Below are positions 40,401 through 49,800 of a stretch of DNA of 64,000 nucleotides, in pieces (the stretch's first letter is position 1; every line of letters begins with the position of its first letter). The stretch comes from Kibdelosporangium aridum (GTDB taxonomy: Bacteria; Actinomycetota; Actinomycetes; Mycobacteriales; Pseudonocardiaceae). The DNA is taken from positions 186,001-250,000 of the forward strand of contig NZ_FWXV01000011.1 in NCBI RefSeq assembly GCF_900176515.1. Reading direction: 5' to 3'. Below the pieces are notes generated by a model. It was not told where the DNA came from. It saw nothing but the letters and a program-made list of their open reading frames with translations, and did not search any database. Made by a program: the position numbers and the translations under genes.

Positions 40401-43400
40401 GTAGGCCACGTCCTGTGCCCCGACTGTCAGCGGCGGCACCTCATGCTCGATCACCAGTGCGTCCATGACCACCGGTTCGACCCCGTCCGGCACCGCGTTG
40501 CGGGTCGCTGCCACGCAGACCGCCAACGATGCACCGGCGTCGGCCAGCATCCGCTCGATGCGTTCCGCGGGGTAGTCCACGTTCACCGGTACCTGCGCGG
40601 CACCGGCCTTCCAGACCGCGAGAAGCGCGACGAACAGGTCGGTGCCGCGTTCCATCACCACACCGACGCGGTCACCGCGCCGCACGCCCATCCCGGCCAG
40701 GTGCCCCGCCAGCCGATCCGATTCCCGGTCCAGGTCGGCGTAGGACAGGGTGCGTCCGCTGTCCATGACCGCCACCGCGTCCGGAGAAGCGTCGGCCTGC
40801 CGCCGGAACAGCTCCAGCACGGACGACCTGTTGGCCGCTTCGCCGGTCGAGTTCCAGTGCTGCACCACCGACGCGCGTGTCGATTCGCTCGTCACGGCCA
40901 GACGGCCCACGGGCAGCAAGGGCTCCGCCACTAGCCGTTCCACGACCCGTACGACCTGCCGGGCCACCTCGGTGGCCGTTTCCTGGCCGATCCGATCGGG
41001 CCGGTAGGACACGTTGATCCGCAAGCGGTTTCCGGGAGAAACGCTCATCGTCAGCGGGTAGGTGGTGCCGGTCCGCGTGTGAACCGAGCTGATCGCGACC
41101 CCGCTGTCGTCACCGAGACCGGTGGCGTCGTGCGGGTAGTTCACGACCATCACGATGGTGTCGAAGATCGCGCCGGTACCCGCCACCTTCTGGATCTCCG
41201 GCAGCCCGAGGTACTGGTGTTCGGTCAGCGCGGACTGGCGGCTCTGCAGGTCCTTGAGCATCTCCAGCACCGGCTGGCTGCCTTCGAGCCGGACACGGAC
41301 CGGGACGGTGTTGATGAACATCCCGACCATCCGCTCGACATCCGGCACATCCGCCGGACGCCCCGACACCACCGTTCCGAACACCACATCGGTCCGGCCC
41401 GCCAGCCGCCCCAGCACCAACGCCCATGCGCTGTGCAGGATCGTGCTCACCGTCAAGCCGTGACCGCGTGCGAAATCGGTGAGGGTCTGGGTCGCTTCCT
41501 CGGACAGCCATTCGGAATGCTCGTCGGGCATCACCATCGTCTTGTCCGCGTCGGCGTCCACCATGGTCGGTTCGTCCGAGCCGGCAAGCTCGGACCGCCA
41601 CGCCGATCGGGTCGCTTCCTCGTCCTGACGGCTCAGCCACGCCAGGTAGTCCCGATAGGACGGTGCCGTCGACGAGACCTGTCCACCCGAATAGCCGGTC
41701 GACATCTCACCCAGGACGATCGGCGTCGACCAGCCGTCCAGCAGAACGTGGTGCGACGTCACCACGAACCGGTGCTTGTCCTCGCTGAGACGGATCAGCA
41801 GCAGCCGCAGCAGCGGCGCTTGCGTCACGTCGAACCGTTGCGCCCGATCCTCTGCGAGAAGGCGTTCGACCTCCGCGGCCGCGGCCGCCTCGTCGAGATG
41901 CGACAGATCTGCCTCACGCCATGGGATTTCGGCCTCGCGGACGACGACCTGCACTGTTTCGCCGGAGCCGAGCTCGTGGAAGCTCGCCCGCAGCGATTCG
42001 TGCCGGGTGACCAGCTGGTTCCATGCCGCACGCAGCCGTTGCGCGTCGAGCGGCCCGTCGAGGTCCAGGATCCGCTGGGTCTGGTAGACGTCGACCCCGT
42101 CCTCGTCGAAGGCTCGTTCGAAGAGCATGCCTTCCTGCAGCGACGACAGCGGCCAGATGTCCGTCAGCCCTGGTGCCGCTGTCTCCAGCTCCGCCACGTC
42201 GCGCCGCGTCAGCTCGACGAGATCGAAGTCGGACGGTGTGTGCCCGCCCGCGGCGGGATCCTCGGCCAGGGCGGCGAGAGCGGTCAGCATCTCCAGCCAG
42301 GCCTCGCCGAGCCGCTCCACCGTGGCGGGGTCGAGATCCCTGCCATCGATGGCAAGCCTCAGCCGGGGTCCGTCCGGCGTGTCCTGGACGTCCGCACCGA
42401 TCTCCAGTGCGTGGGACAGGACCACGTCCTGGCCGCCGCCCAGCGATCCTTCAGTCACCTGCCACGCGGTGTCCTCGGTGGTGGCACTGGAACGGCCGAG
42501 ATAGTTGAACCCGATCTGCGTGGACGGCAACTCGGCGAGCCTGGCTCCGGTGTCGGGGTTGAGATAGCGCAACAGTCCGTAACCCAGCCCATCGCCGGGG
42601 ACGGCACGGACCTGTTCCTTCACGGCCTTGAGCAAGTCGCCCGGTGACTGATCCACGCCGGAGACGTCGAGGCGGACCGGGTGAACGCCGGTGAACCAGC
42701 CGACGGTACGCAGCAGATCCTCGCCGTCGGCTGCGTGGCGACCGTGGCCTTCCACGTCCACCAGAACCCCGCCGTCAGCACCGCGCCAGCGCGCCACCGC
42801 GCCCGCGAGGCCAGCCAGCAGGACTTCTTGAACGCCGCAGTGGAAAGCCCCCGGCACGTGGCCGACCAAGTTGCGCGCGTCGGTTCCCGACAGGGTCGTG
42901 GACCACGAGTGCGACCACCCGGTGTGCTGCTCCGGCAATGGCTGCGCGCCATCCAGCACGGCGACCCAGTGATCCATTTCAGCGATCGTGTTCTCGCTGA
43001 ACGCCTGCTCGGTCAGCCGCCGCGCCCACTGCCGGTACGACGTCGTCGCGGGTTCGATGGCGGGGGTCCCGCCGGAGTTCGCATCGTCGTACGCCGATCG
43101 CAGATCCGGCAGCAGGATTCCCCACGACACCGCGTCGACTGCCAGGTGATGCACCACGAACGCCAACCGGCCCGGCTCGGCGTTTCCGGCGTCGACCCAC
43201 ACGACCCGCGCCATGGTTCCCGCCGACGGGTCCAGCGTGCCCGCCGCCGTCCTGGCTTCCCGCTGGGCGATCTCGTCGATGTTCCCGGCCTGGGCCGCGA
43301 CCCGCGTGAAGAGCCCGGCCGCGTCCACCGCACCGCGCTCGGCGACGATCAGCCGTCCGTCGGGCTCCACCCGTGCCCGCAGAAGATCATGCGCATCCAG

Positions 43401-46400
43401 CACCGCTCGCAGGGCGTTCACCAGTGCATCCGGGTTGAAGCCCGCCGGGGTGACGACGACTCTCGCCTGGGCGAAGCCAGGACGCACCGCGTCATCTCCG
43501 AGCGCGCGCATCACCGGCGTCCATGGGATCTCTCCCACGCCAGTGTCCACTGTAGAGCGTCGCGTGGTCTGCGTCTCCTGCGCCAGCGCGGCCAGGCGCT
43601 CAGGGGTCCGAAGCTCGAAAACCTGCCGCGGCGTAAGGGAAATTCCCTCGCGCCGGGCACGGGCCGCCACCTGCATCGACGAGATCGAGTCCCCACCCAG
43701 CTCGAAGAAGCTGTCCTCGATCCCCACCCGGTCAAGGCCAAGGACTTCGGCGAATACTCCACAAAGGATTCGCTCGGCCTCGGTGGCCGGCTCGCGGCCG
43801 GACGACTTCGCGGCGAAGTCCGGTTCGGGCAGTGCCTGGCGGTCCACCTTTCCGTTGACCGTCAACGGCAACTCGTCCAGCACCAGCAGGGCGGCCGGAA
43901 CCATGTACTCGGGCAACGTCTCGGCGAGTTGTTCGCGCAGCCGGACCAGGTCGACGTCCTGGCCCGCTTCGGCGACCACATAACCGATCAGCTGCTCGTC
44001 CCGCGCGGACACCACGGCCTGGCCGACACCTGGCAGGCCGGCCATGACCACCTCGATCTCGCCAGGCTCGACCCGATACCCGCGGATCTTCACCTGGTCG
44101 TCGGCACGTCCGGCGAACGCCAGCGCACCCTGGCCGGTCCAGTACGCCAGGTCCCCGGTGCGGTACATCCGCGCATGGGCAACGAACGGATCGGCGACGA
44201 ACCGCTCGGCCGTCAACGCCGAACGGCCCAGATATCCCTGCGCCACACCGGCTCCGGCGACATACAGCTCGCCGGCCACACCCGGGGGTACGGGTCGCAA
44301 GAACGCGTCGAGGACGTAGACACGCCGCCCCGCGAGCGGACGTCCGATCGGCAGCACCGATCCCGTCTCGTCGCCGGGTTCAAGCAGCCACCACGTCGCG
44401 CACAGCGTGGCCTCGGTCGGGCCGTAGAGATGCCGCACCCGCACGTCCGGACACGTCCGCCGGACCCGCTCCACCGCCGCCAACGGCACCGCGTCCCCAC
44501 CGGTCAGCACCTCGCGCAGACCGGCGACCGACTCCGGCGATTCCTCGGCCAGCACGCGGAAAGCCCCCGCGGTCAGGTGCGCGGCCGTGACGCCGTCCGC
44601 CACGTATCCGGCGAGTGCCTCGCCGTCCACCGCACCCGATCCGGCCAGCACCACCCGGGCGCCAGACACCAGCGGCACCCACATCTCGAACAGCGAGATG
44701 TCGAACGCGTGTGAGGCGTGCATCAACACGGCGTCGTCGGGGCCCACGTTCCATCCCGGCTCGCCGACCAGCGCCGCGACGTTGCCATGCGACACCGCGA
44801 CGCCCTTCGGCGTCCCCGTCGAGCCCGACGTGTACATCACGTATGCGACGTCATTGGCTTGCGCCTCAACCGAAACACGAGTGCACTCGGCCACTGCCTG
44901 CCGCGTCTGCGGATCGTCAAGGACGATCGGGTCGAGCCCGCCGTCCAGTACGGCATCCCGGTGCGCTTGCGTGCACACCACTGCCGCCGGCTCCGCGTCC
45001 GCCAGCATGAATTTCACTCGTTCTGCCGGATAGGCGGGATCCACCGGCACGTACGCCGCGCCCGCCTTCCATACCGCGAGCAACGTCGCGATCAGGTCGT
45101 GTGACCGGTCCATCACCACGGCCACGCGATCCCCGCGCCGCACCCCACGGCCGCTCAGGTGGCCAGCGAGGCGCTCCGCGTACTCAGCCAGCTCTCCGTA
45201 TGTCATCGCCTGATCGCCATTGACGACCGCGGCCGCGTCGCGGCGGCGCTCCACCTGTCGGTCGAACAGATCCAGAGCCAGACGGCTCGGCGCCACCTGG
45301 GACGCCGCGCTCCATTCGTTCACCACCAACTCGTGCTCGGCCGCACTCGTCACATCGACGTCGGCGACCGTGATGTCGCCCGCAGCCGTCAGCTGACGCA
45401 ACACGCCCGTGAACCGCTCGATGATGGCGAGTGCGGCGTCCCGGTCGAAGAAATCCGTTACATAGTCCAGATTGAGCAGCACCGACTCGCCAGGGACGGC
45501 GACCAGCGTCAGCGGGTAGTGGGCGGCTTCCTTGCCCTGGTCGATCCGGATGCGGAAGGTCTGTCCCGAGTCCGCTTCGCCGAGCTCACGGGGAAAGTTC
45601 TGGAAGACGAGCAAAGTGTCGAAGATCGCGCCAGGTCCGACGGTCTTCTGGATGTCCGCCAAGCCCACGTACTGGTCGGGGATGAGCGCCGACTGCCGCT
45701 TCTGCAACTCCGCCAGCAGCTGCATGACCGGCGTCGAGCCGTCCAGCCGCACGCGCACCGGGACGGTGTTGAGGAACAGCCCCACCATCCCCTCGACACC
45801 GGGCAGGTCCGGCGGGCGGGCCGACACCACCGCACCGAACACCACGTCTGTCCGGCCTGCCAGCTGTGCCAGCACCAAAGCCCACGCGCCCTGCACGAGG
45901 GTGTTCAGGGTCAACCCGTGGCGACGAGCCAGCTCGCCCACCGACCGCGACAGGTCAGCGGGCAGGTGGACCGTGATGTTGTCCGGCATGACGGGCGCTC
46001 GCCCCGGATCCGCTGGCGCCACCAGCGTCGGCTCCTGCGCACCACGCAGCTCCGCTGCCCATGCCGACAGCGTCCGTTCCTTGTCCTGCCGGTCCAGCCA
46101 CGCGAGGTATTCCCGGTACGACCGCACCTCGGGCAGCTCCAGCGGGCCGCCGTCGGCCGCGTAGAGCATCGCCAGCTCGTCGAAGATGATGGGCATCGAC
46201 CAGCCGTCCATGATCGCGTGATGGCAGGTCACCACCAGCCGGTGGTGCTCATCGGCGAGACGGATCAGGGTCAGCCGCAGCAACGGCGCGTTCGCGAGGT
46301 CGAATCTCTTCGTGCGATCCTCCTCGGCCAGCTCGCGCACGGCCGGCTCGGGATCGTCGAGGTGGGAAAGGTCGGCCTCCCGCCACGGCAGTTCCACCTG

Positions 46401-46649
46401 CCTGGCGATGAGTTGCACCGTCTCGCCCGATTTGCGCTGCCGGAAACAAGCCCGCAGAGCCGCGTGCCGGGCCAGCAGCGCCTCCCATGCCGCGCGCAGC
46501 CTGGCCGCGTCCACCGGCCCGTCCAGGTCCAGGATCCAGTGGCCCACGTAGAGGCCGGGCCCTTCGGTGTCGTAGACCGTGTGGAAGAGCAATCCTTCCT
46601 GGAGTGGCGACAGCGGCCAGAAGTCCTCGATCCGCGACTGAGCCATCAA
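34467..46649 (-). CDS. NRPS modules 4-6: C-A(Hpg)-T-E-C-A(Hpg)-T-E-C-A(Bht/Tyr)-T
   Basis: A 4060-residue three-module NRPS building the centre of the heptapeptide. Approximate positions: C4 (HH near 145), A4 to 940, T4 984, E4 (HHLAVDAVSW near 1166); C5 (HHVLLDGWS near 1633), A5 to 2420, T5 2468, E5 (HHLVVDVVSW near 2658); C6 (HHISADGWS near 3140), A6 to 3940, T6 3984. Codes read by eye are D-I-F-H-L-G-L-L-C-K (Hpg4), D-A-V-H-L-G-L-L-C-K (Hpg5) and D-A-S-T-L-G-A-I-C-K (Bht/Tyr6). Two E domains give D-Hpg4 and D-Hpg5. Both have Ala or Val instead of Gly after the HHxxxD motif. The acidic C-terminal tail is probably a docking element for module 7. Confidence 0.96.
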   Translation of the reverse strand: MMAQSRIEDFWPLSPLQEGLLFHTVYDTEGPGLYVGHWILDLDGPVDAARLRAAWEALLARHAALRACFRQRKSGETVQLIARQVELPWREADLSHLDDPEPAVRELAEEDRTKRFDLANAPLLRLTLIRLADEHHRLVVTCHHAIMDGWSMPIIFDELAMLYAADGGPLELPEVRSYREYLAWLDRQDKERTLSAWAAELRGAQEPTLVAPADPGRAPVMPDNITVHLPADLSRSVGELARRHGLTLNTLVQGAWALVLAQLAGRTDVVFGAVVSARPPDLPGVEGMVGLFLNTVPVRVRLDGSTPVMQLLAELQKRQSALIPDQYVGLADIQKTVGPGAIFDTLLVFQNFPRELGEADSGQTFRIRIDQGKEAAHYPLTLVAVPGESVLLNLDYVTDFFDRDAALAIIERFTGVLRQLTAAGDITVADVDVTSAAEHELVVNEWSAASQVAPSRLALDLFDRQVERRRDAAAVVNGDQAMTYGELAEYAERLAGHLSGRGVRRGDRVAVVMDRSHDLIATLLAVWKAGAAYVPVDPAYPAERVKFMLADAEPAAVVCTQAHRDAVLDGGLDPIVLDDPQTRQAVAECTRVSVEAQANDVAYVMYTSGSTGTPKGVAVSHGNVAALVGEPGWNVGPDDAVLMHASHAFDISLFEMWVPLVSGARVVLAGSGAVDGEALAGYVADGVTAAHLTAGAFRVLAEESPESVAGLREVLTGGDAVPLAAVERVRRTCPDVRVRHLYGPTEATLCATWWLLEPGDETGSVLPIGRPLAGRRVYVLDAFLRPVPPGVAGELYVAGAGVAQGYLGRSALTAERFVADPFVAHARMYRTGDLAYWTGQGALAFAGRADDQVKIRGYRVEPGEIEVVMAGLPGVGQAVVSARDEQLIGYVVAEAGQDVDLVRLREQLAETLPEYMVPAALLVLDELPLTVNGKVDRQALPEPDFAAKSSGREPATEAERILCGVFAEVLGLDRVGIEDSFFELGGDSISSMQVAARARREGISLTPRQVFELRTPERLAALAQETQTTRRSTVDTGVGEIPWTPVMRALGDDAVRPGFAQARVVVTPAGFNPDALVNALRAVLDAHDLLRARVEPDGRLIVAERGAVDAAGLFTRVAAQAGNIDEIAQREARTAAGTLDPSAGTMARVVWVDAGNAEPGRLAFVVHHLAVDAVSWGILLPDLRSAYDDANSGGTPAIEPATTSYRQWARRLTEQAFSENTIAEMDHWVAVLDGAQPLPEQHTGWSHSWSTTLSGTDARNLVGHVPGAFHCGVQEVLLAGLAGAVARWRGADGGVLVDVEGHGRHAADGEDLLRTVGWFTGVHPVRLDVSGVDQSPGDLLKAVKEQVRAVPGDGLGYGLLRYLNPDTGARLAELPSTQIGFNYLGRSSATTEDTAWQVTEGSLGGGQDVVLSHALEIGADVQDTPDGPRLRLAIDGRDLDPATVERLGEAWLEMLTALAALAEDPAAGGHTPSDFDLVELTRRDVAELETAAPGLTDIWPLSSLQEGMLFERAFDEDGVDVYQTQRILDLDGPLDAQRLRAAWNQLVTRHESLRASFHELGSGETVQVVVREAEIPWREADLSHLDEAAAAAEVERLLAEDRAQRFDVTQAPLLRLLLIRLSEDKHRFVVTSHHVLLDGWSTPIVLGEMSTGYSGGQVSSTAPSYRDYLAWLSRQDEEATRSAWRSELAGSDEPTMVDADADKTMVMPDEHSEWLSEEATQTLTDFARGHGLTVSTILHSAWALVLGRLAGRTDVVFGTVVSGRPADVPDVERMVGMFINTVPVRVRLEGSQPVLEMLKDLQSRQSALTEHQYLGLPEIQKVAGTGAIFDTIVMVVNYPHDATGLGDDSGVAISSVHTRTGTTYPLTMSVSPGNRLRINVSYRPDRIGQETATEVARQVVRVVERLVAEPLLPVGRLAVTSESTRASVVQHWNSTGEAANRSSVLELFRRQADASPDAVAVMDSGRTLSYADLDRESDRLAGHLAGMGVRRGDRVGVVMERGTDLFVALLAVWKAGAAQVPVNVDYPAERIERMLADAGASLAVCVAATRNAVPDGVEPVVMDALVIEHEVPPLTVGAQDVAYVMYTSGSTGVPKGVAVPHASVAALASDPGWSQGPDDCVLLHASHAFDASLVEIWVPLVNGARVMVAEPGAVDAQRLREAISRGVTTVHLTAGAFRAVAEESPDSFIGLREILTGGDAVPLASVVRMRQACPEVRVRQLYGPTEITLCATWLVIEPGAQTGDTLPIGRPLAGRQAYVLDAFLQPVAPNVTGELYIAGAGLAHGYLGNNGPTAERFVANPFAAGERMYRTGDLARWTDQGELLFAGRADSQVKIRGYRVEPGEIEVALTEVPQVAQSVVVAREDRAGEKRLIAYVTADEELESEAVRKHLAARLPEFMVPAVVVVLDSFPLTVNGKIDRAALPDPGFTGKPAGREPRTETERVLCELFAEVLGLDRIGADDSFFELGGDSILSMRLAARARREGFVFGAKQVFEQKTPAGIAAIAARGDQTRADLADGVGDVPWTPVLQALIETDPGALTRGALAQWVTVGAPDDLSLDALAAGLAAVIDTHDMLRSRIVEADGAQPRLLVAERGAVDVATLVERVEAGAGDLDEIADRCANEAAARLDPAAGVVLRAVWVDAGPGRVGRLVVAAHHLVVDVVSWRILLPDLQAACEAVVAGREPALDPVDVSFRRWARTLADQASTRTAELAAWTEILDGGQSRLGELDPKRDTVSTAGRKSWTLPREQAGVLVEKAISAFHCGVHEVLLATLAGAVADWRGGNAVVVDVEGHGRQPIDEMDLSRTLGWFTDIHPLRLDVTGVDTAEVLAGGDAAGRLLKQVKQNVRAVPDGGLGYGMLRYLNAETGPLLAALPKADIGFNYLGRFSSRPDGAVVPWQMAGTIGGAAEQDMPLRHVVEIDAVVLDAADGPEFTLTVTWAGRILGDAEAESLGKAWLDMLTGLAAHVGAGGAGGHTPSDFPLISLTQRDVEEVEAAVPSLVDIWPLSPLQEGILFHAADQRGAEVYAAMLALAVEGPLDVARFRASWQALVDRHAALRASFHQVESGETAQVIAAEVTLPWRETDLSHLPEDEALAEFERLAAQSQAERFDLAQAPLLRVHLVRLAERRHRLIITSHHISADGWSLPIFSADAMAVYEAGGDGAALPAATSYRDYLAWLARQDKEAAREVWRTELAGLDEGTHVVPPDTITAPIERERLLFELDDELSRQVVEFSRRHGVTMNTLFEGIWGLLLARLTGRNDVVFGTTVAGRPPEIPGVESAVGLFINTLPVRARLIGAQPFLDMLTDLQERQVATMAHQHIGLAEINQLAGQGATFDTLVLFENYPRPPRPADDPDTLSLRPAGTLNDSGHYGHYPLSLRASESGGVRGDIVFRPDVFDRVQIGQMRAAIIQALQQVVADPRIPVGQVALISPQQRRLVVEEWNQTDVPLTTETLPQLVREQAKQTPDADAVQDAVRSLSYSDLLREVEALARLLVGLGVRREDRVGVLVERSAELAVTLMGVSFAGGVFVPVDPDYPRERIEFMLTNSAPEVLVCTKTTRAVVPAQFTGTVVVLDELPAADPAVVLPQVAPEDAAYVIYTSGSTGVPKGVLVTHSGLVNLGYAHIERMAVTSASRILQLSAIGFDAIVSELYMTLLAGATLVLPDASSMPPRVTLGDAIRKAGITHLTVSPSVLASEDDLPDTLRTVLTGGEALPPALVDRWSPGRRVIQAYGPTETTICSTMSAPLSPGHEQVPLGGPIYNVRHYVLDAFLQPVPPGVVGELYITGVGLARGYLGRPGLTAERFVASPFAPGERMYRSGDLFRWTQEGQLMFAGRVDAQVKVRGYRVEPAEIEAVLVQHPGVGQVAVAVRRDGPGDKQLVAYIVPAATEADTGALMSALRELAAERLPEYMMPAAFVPLDRMPLTPNGKLDHRALQAPDFAGMASKRDPRTAMEARLCELFADVLGLDRVGADDSFFELGGDSILSMQLSARARRKGLELTPWQVFEEKTPERLAVVVTELPAQGEDTAAAEPAGGTLVDLSADQLDQLEAGLAGE

Positions 46650-46679
46650 TTTCTCCCTCGATCATCTGCGGGCCCCGCA

Positions 46680-46738
46680 AAAGAAATCATCCGCCGGACG
46701 GGTCAGCCCGGACAATCTGTCCAACCGCACTTGGCGCA
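46680..46738 (-). pseudogene. Relic of an epimerization-domain 3' end between modules 3 and 4
   Basis: In the 199-bp gap after the module-3 gene, the minus strand reads RLDRLSGLTRPADDF in one frame. This matches the end of the E domain of the module 1-2 NRPS (AWLDMLSGLARQADD, coded near 50160-50220), and the DNA is closely similar too, including GGCGGATGAT. No start codon or intact frame links it to either gene. It is best explained as a leftover of an E domain or of an NRPS junction recombination. The rest of the gap (46739-46848 and 46650-46679) shows no gene. Confidence 0.7.
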
Positions 46739-46848
46739 GTCGTTTGCCGGTACCGGAAAAGCGCCGGCACCGGCCACGTCGTGCGTTCTTGTCGCTATTT
46801 CGTACGAGCTGTCGATTTTCAGGCACCCGGCGACGAAGGCCGCCGCGA

Positions 46849-49800
46849 TCAGCTGGATGCCTGCGGGACTTCGTCGAATTCCGCCTCGAATTCGTCGATC
46901 TCGTCCTTGCCGAGATCGAGAAGGGCGGCGTCGGCCGCGGAATCAGCCTGACCAGCCGCAGGCTCGGCGCCGGAATCGACGCCGGATTCGACGATTGTCG
47001 CGAGCCCAGCCGGTGTCCTGTGCTCGAACACCTCGACCACGGTGAAGGCCATTCCGGCACGCATCGCCCGCGCCGCCAGCTTCACCGAAAGAATGGAGTC
47101 CCCGCCTATCTCGAAGAAGTTGTCGTCCACGCCGACCCGGTCAAGGCCGAGCACCCCGGCGAAGAGTTCACACAGCTCCCGCTCGGCCGCCGTGCGCGGC
47201 TCCCGGTAGGTGACACGGTCGCTGAAGTCGGGATCCGGCAACGCCTCCCGGTCGACCTTCCCGTTCGCCGTCACCGGCAGAGCGGGCAGCACGATCACGT
47301 CCGCGGGCACCATGTACTCAGGCAGCACCCTGGCGAGAAGATCGCGCAGCCGTACCGGATCCACGTCGTCGTCGGACACGACATAGCCGATCAACCGTCC
47401 GTCGCGTGCCACCACCACCGACTGGTCGACGCCCGGCTGCTCGGCCAGCGCCGCCTCGACTTCACCCGGCTCCACCCGGTGGCCACGGATCTTGACCTGG
47501 TTGTCGTCCCGCCCGGCGAACACCAGCTCGCCCTCGTCGGTCCAGTACGCCAGATCCCCTGTCCGATACATCCGTTCCCCTGGGGAGAACGGATCGGCGA
47601 CGAACCGCTCCGCCGTCAACGCCGAACGACCCAGGTAGCCATGGGCCACTCCGGCGCCGGCGATGTACAGGTCACCCGCGACGCCCGGCGGCAACGGGCG
47701 CAGGAAGACATCCAGCACGTACAGCCGCCGCCCAGGCATCGGCCGGCCGATCGGCAGCGCCGGTCCCACCTGATCGCCGGGCTTGATCGGTTTCCAGGTC
47801 GCGCACAGCGTGGTTTCCGTCGGGCCGTATGTGTGCACAACGCGTAACTGCGGGCATGCCTGCCTTACCCGCTCCACCACATCGAGCGGCACCACGTCGC
47901 CACCCACCGCCACGTCGCGCAGCCCCGCGAAAGACTCCGGCGACTCCTGTACGAGCGCCCTGAAGTGTCCTGCGGTGAAGTTCACCGCGGTGAGACCGTC
48001 CGCCACGTGTGCGGCGAGCCGCGCAGCGTCGACCACGCCGGGCTCGGTGATCATCACACGCGCACCCGATACGAGCGGCACCCACACGTCGTACAACGAC
48101 GCGTCGAAGGTGTGCGGAGCGTGCATCAGCACCGCGTCGCCGGCATGCACGTCCCACCCCGGATCTCCGGCGAGAGCCGCCACGCCCCCGTGCGAGATCG
48201 CCACGCCCTTCGGAGTCCCGGTCGATCCGGACGTGTACATCACGTACGCCAGATCGTCCGCCCCGACCGGGACAAGGGAAACGTCACCGTCGTTGGCGTC
48301 GTCCAGGAGGATCTGCTGGTGACCCGATGGCACCACACCCGAGGTCTCCACTCGGCACACCACCGCCGAGACCGCGGCGTCGGCCAGCATGAACTCCACC
48401 CGGTCCGCCGGGTAGCCCGGATCGACCGGCACGAACGCCGCTCCTGCCTTCCACACCCCGAGCCATGCCGCCAGTACCTCCGGCGACCGCTCCAGCACCA
48501 CCCCGACGCGGTCGCCGCGCCGCACGCCGTGATCCGCCAGGATCCGCGCCAGCCGACCGGACCACTGGTCCAGCTCCGCGTACGACCAGGCCCGGTCCCC
48601 AGCCGTCACCGCCGTCGCGTCAGGTGCTTTTTCCACCTGACGGCGGAACAAATCCACCGCCGACGGCGCGTCGATCGCGTCGCCCGAGTCGTTCCACCGC
48701 TCGACCACCAGCTCACGCCCGGCGTCGCTCACCACGTCAAGACGGCCCACCGCCGTCCCGGGCTCCGCGATCATCCGCTCAAGGACGCGGGCGAGCCCGT
48801 GCAGAGCCTCCTTGGCGGTCTGGTCGTCGATCAGCTCCGGCAGGTACTCCACTTCGGTCTGCAGGCTCTCGCCCGGCATGATGCCGAGCAGGATCGGGTA
48901 CGGCGCCGACTGGTGGAACTCCTTCAGGCGCAGCCGCAGACCGCGGTCGGAGTCCGATTTCGCGGCCGGGTCGACGTAGTTCTCGAACGACACGACCGTG
49001 TCGAAACTCGCCCCGCCCAGCTTCTGGATCTCCTGCAGTCCGAGATGCTGGTGCGAGATCAGCGCGACCTGCCGCTCCTGCAGCTCGGTGAGCATCTGCA
49101 GGACCGTCCGTTCGCCGTCCAACCGCACTCGCACCGGCACGGTGTTGATGAACAGCCCTACGACCTGTTCCACGCCGGGCAACTCCGCGGGACGCCCTGA
49201 AACCACGGCGCCGAACACCACGTCACGACGGTGCGCCAGCCGGGCGAGCACCAACGCCCACGCCCCTTGCACCAGCGTGTTCAGCGTCAACCCATGACGG
49301 CGGGCGAACTCGGCCAGAGCGGACGTGAACTCCGGTGAATAGCCGATCGCCTCCCGTGCCTGCTGGCCAGGGGCCTTCCTGGCTCGTTCGGAGATCCCGA
49401 GCCTCGATCGCTCGGCACCGGCCAGCTCCGCCTGCCATGCCGCGCGGGCGCTCTGCTTGTCCTGCTGGTCCAGCCAGGCCAGATAGTCCCGGTAGGAGCG
49501 AGAGGGCGGCAGCGCGGAAGCAACGCCGCCCGCGGCGTAGATCTGCAGGAGTTCCGACTCGAGCAGCGCCCGCGACCACCCGTCCAGGACCAGGTGGTGG
49601 CTTGTGGTGACAAGGCAGTGTTTCTCCGGGGCGATCCGGATCAGCATCAGCCGCAGCAGCGGAGGCTTCGCCACGTCGAACTTCTTGGCGCGCTCCTTCG
49701 CCGCGAGCACGCTCACCTCGGCCAGCGCGTCCTGCTCGGTCAGGTGCGACAGATCGCGTTCCTCCCACGGGAGCTTCACCTCCCGGGGAATGAGCTGGAC

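Noticed and set aside
37383..40934. A 1183-codon plus-strand frame
   Set aside because: Antisense to modules 5-6 of the NRPS, biased composition, no recognisable motif.
46719..46736. GTCCAA followed by TTGGCG in the module 3/4 gap as a regulator site
   Set aside because: The bases belong to the E-domain relic, where the same DNA is found inside an NRPS gene, and the 6-nt spacing is wrong.
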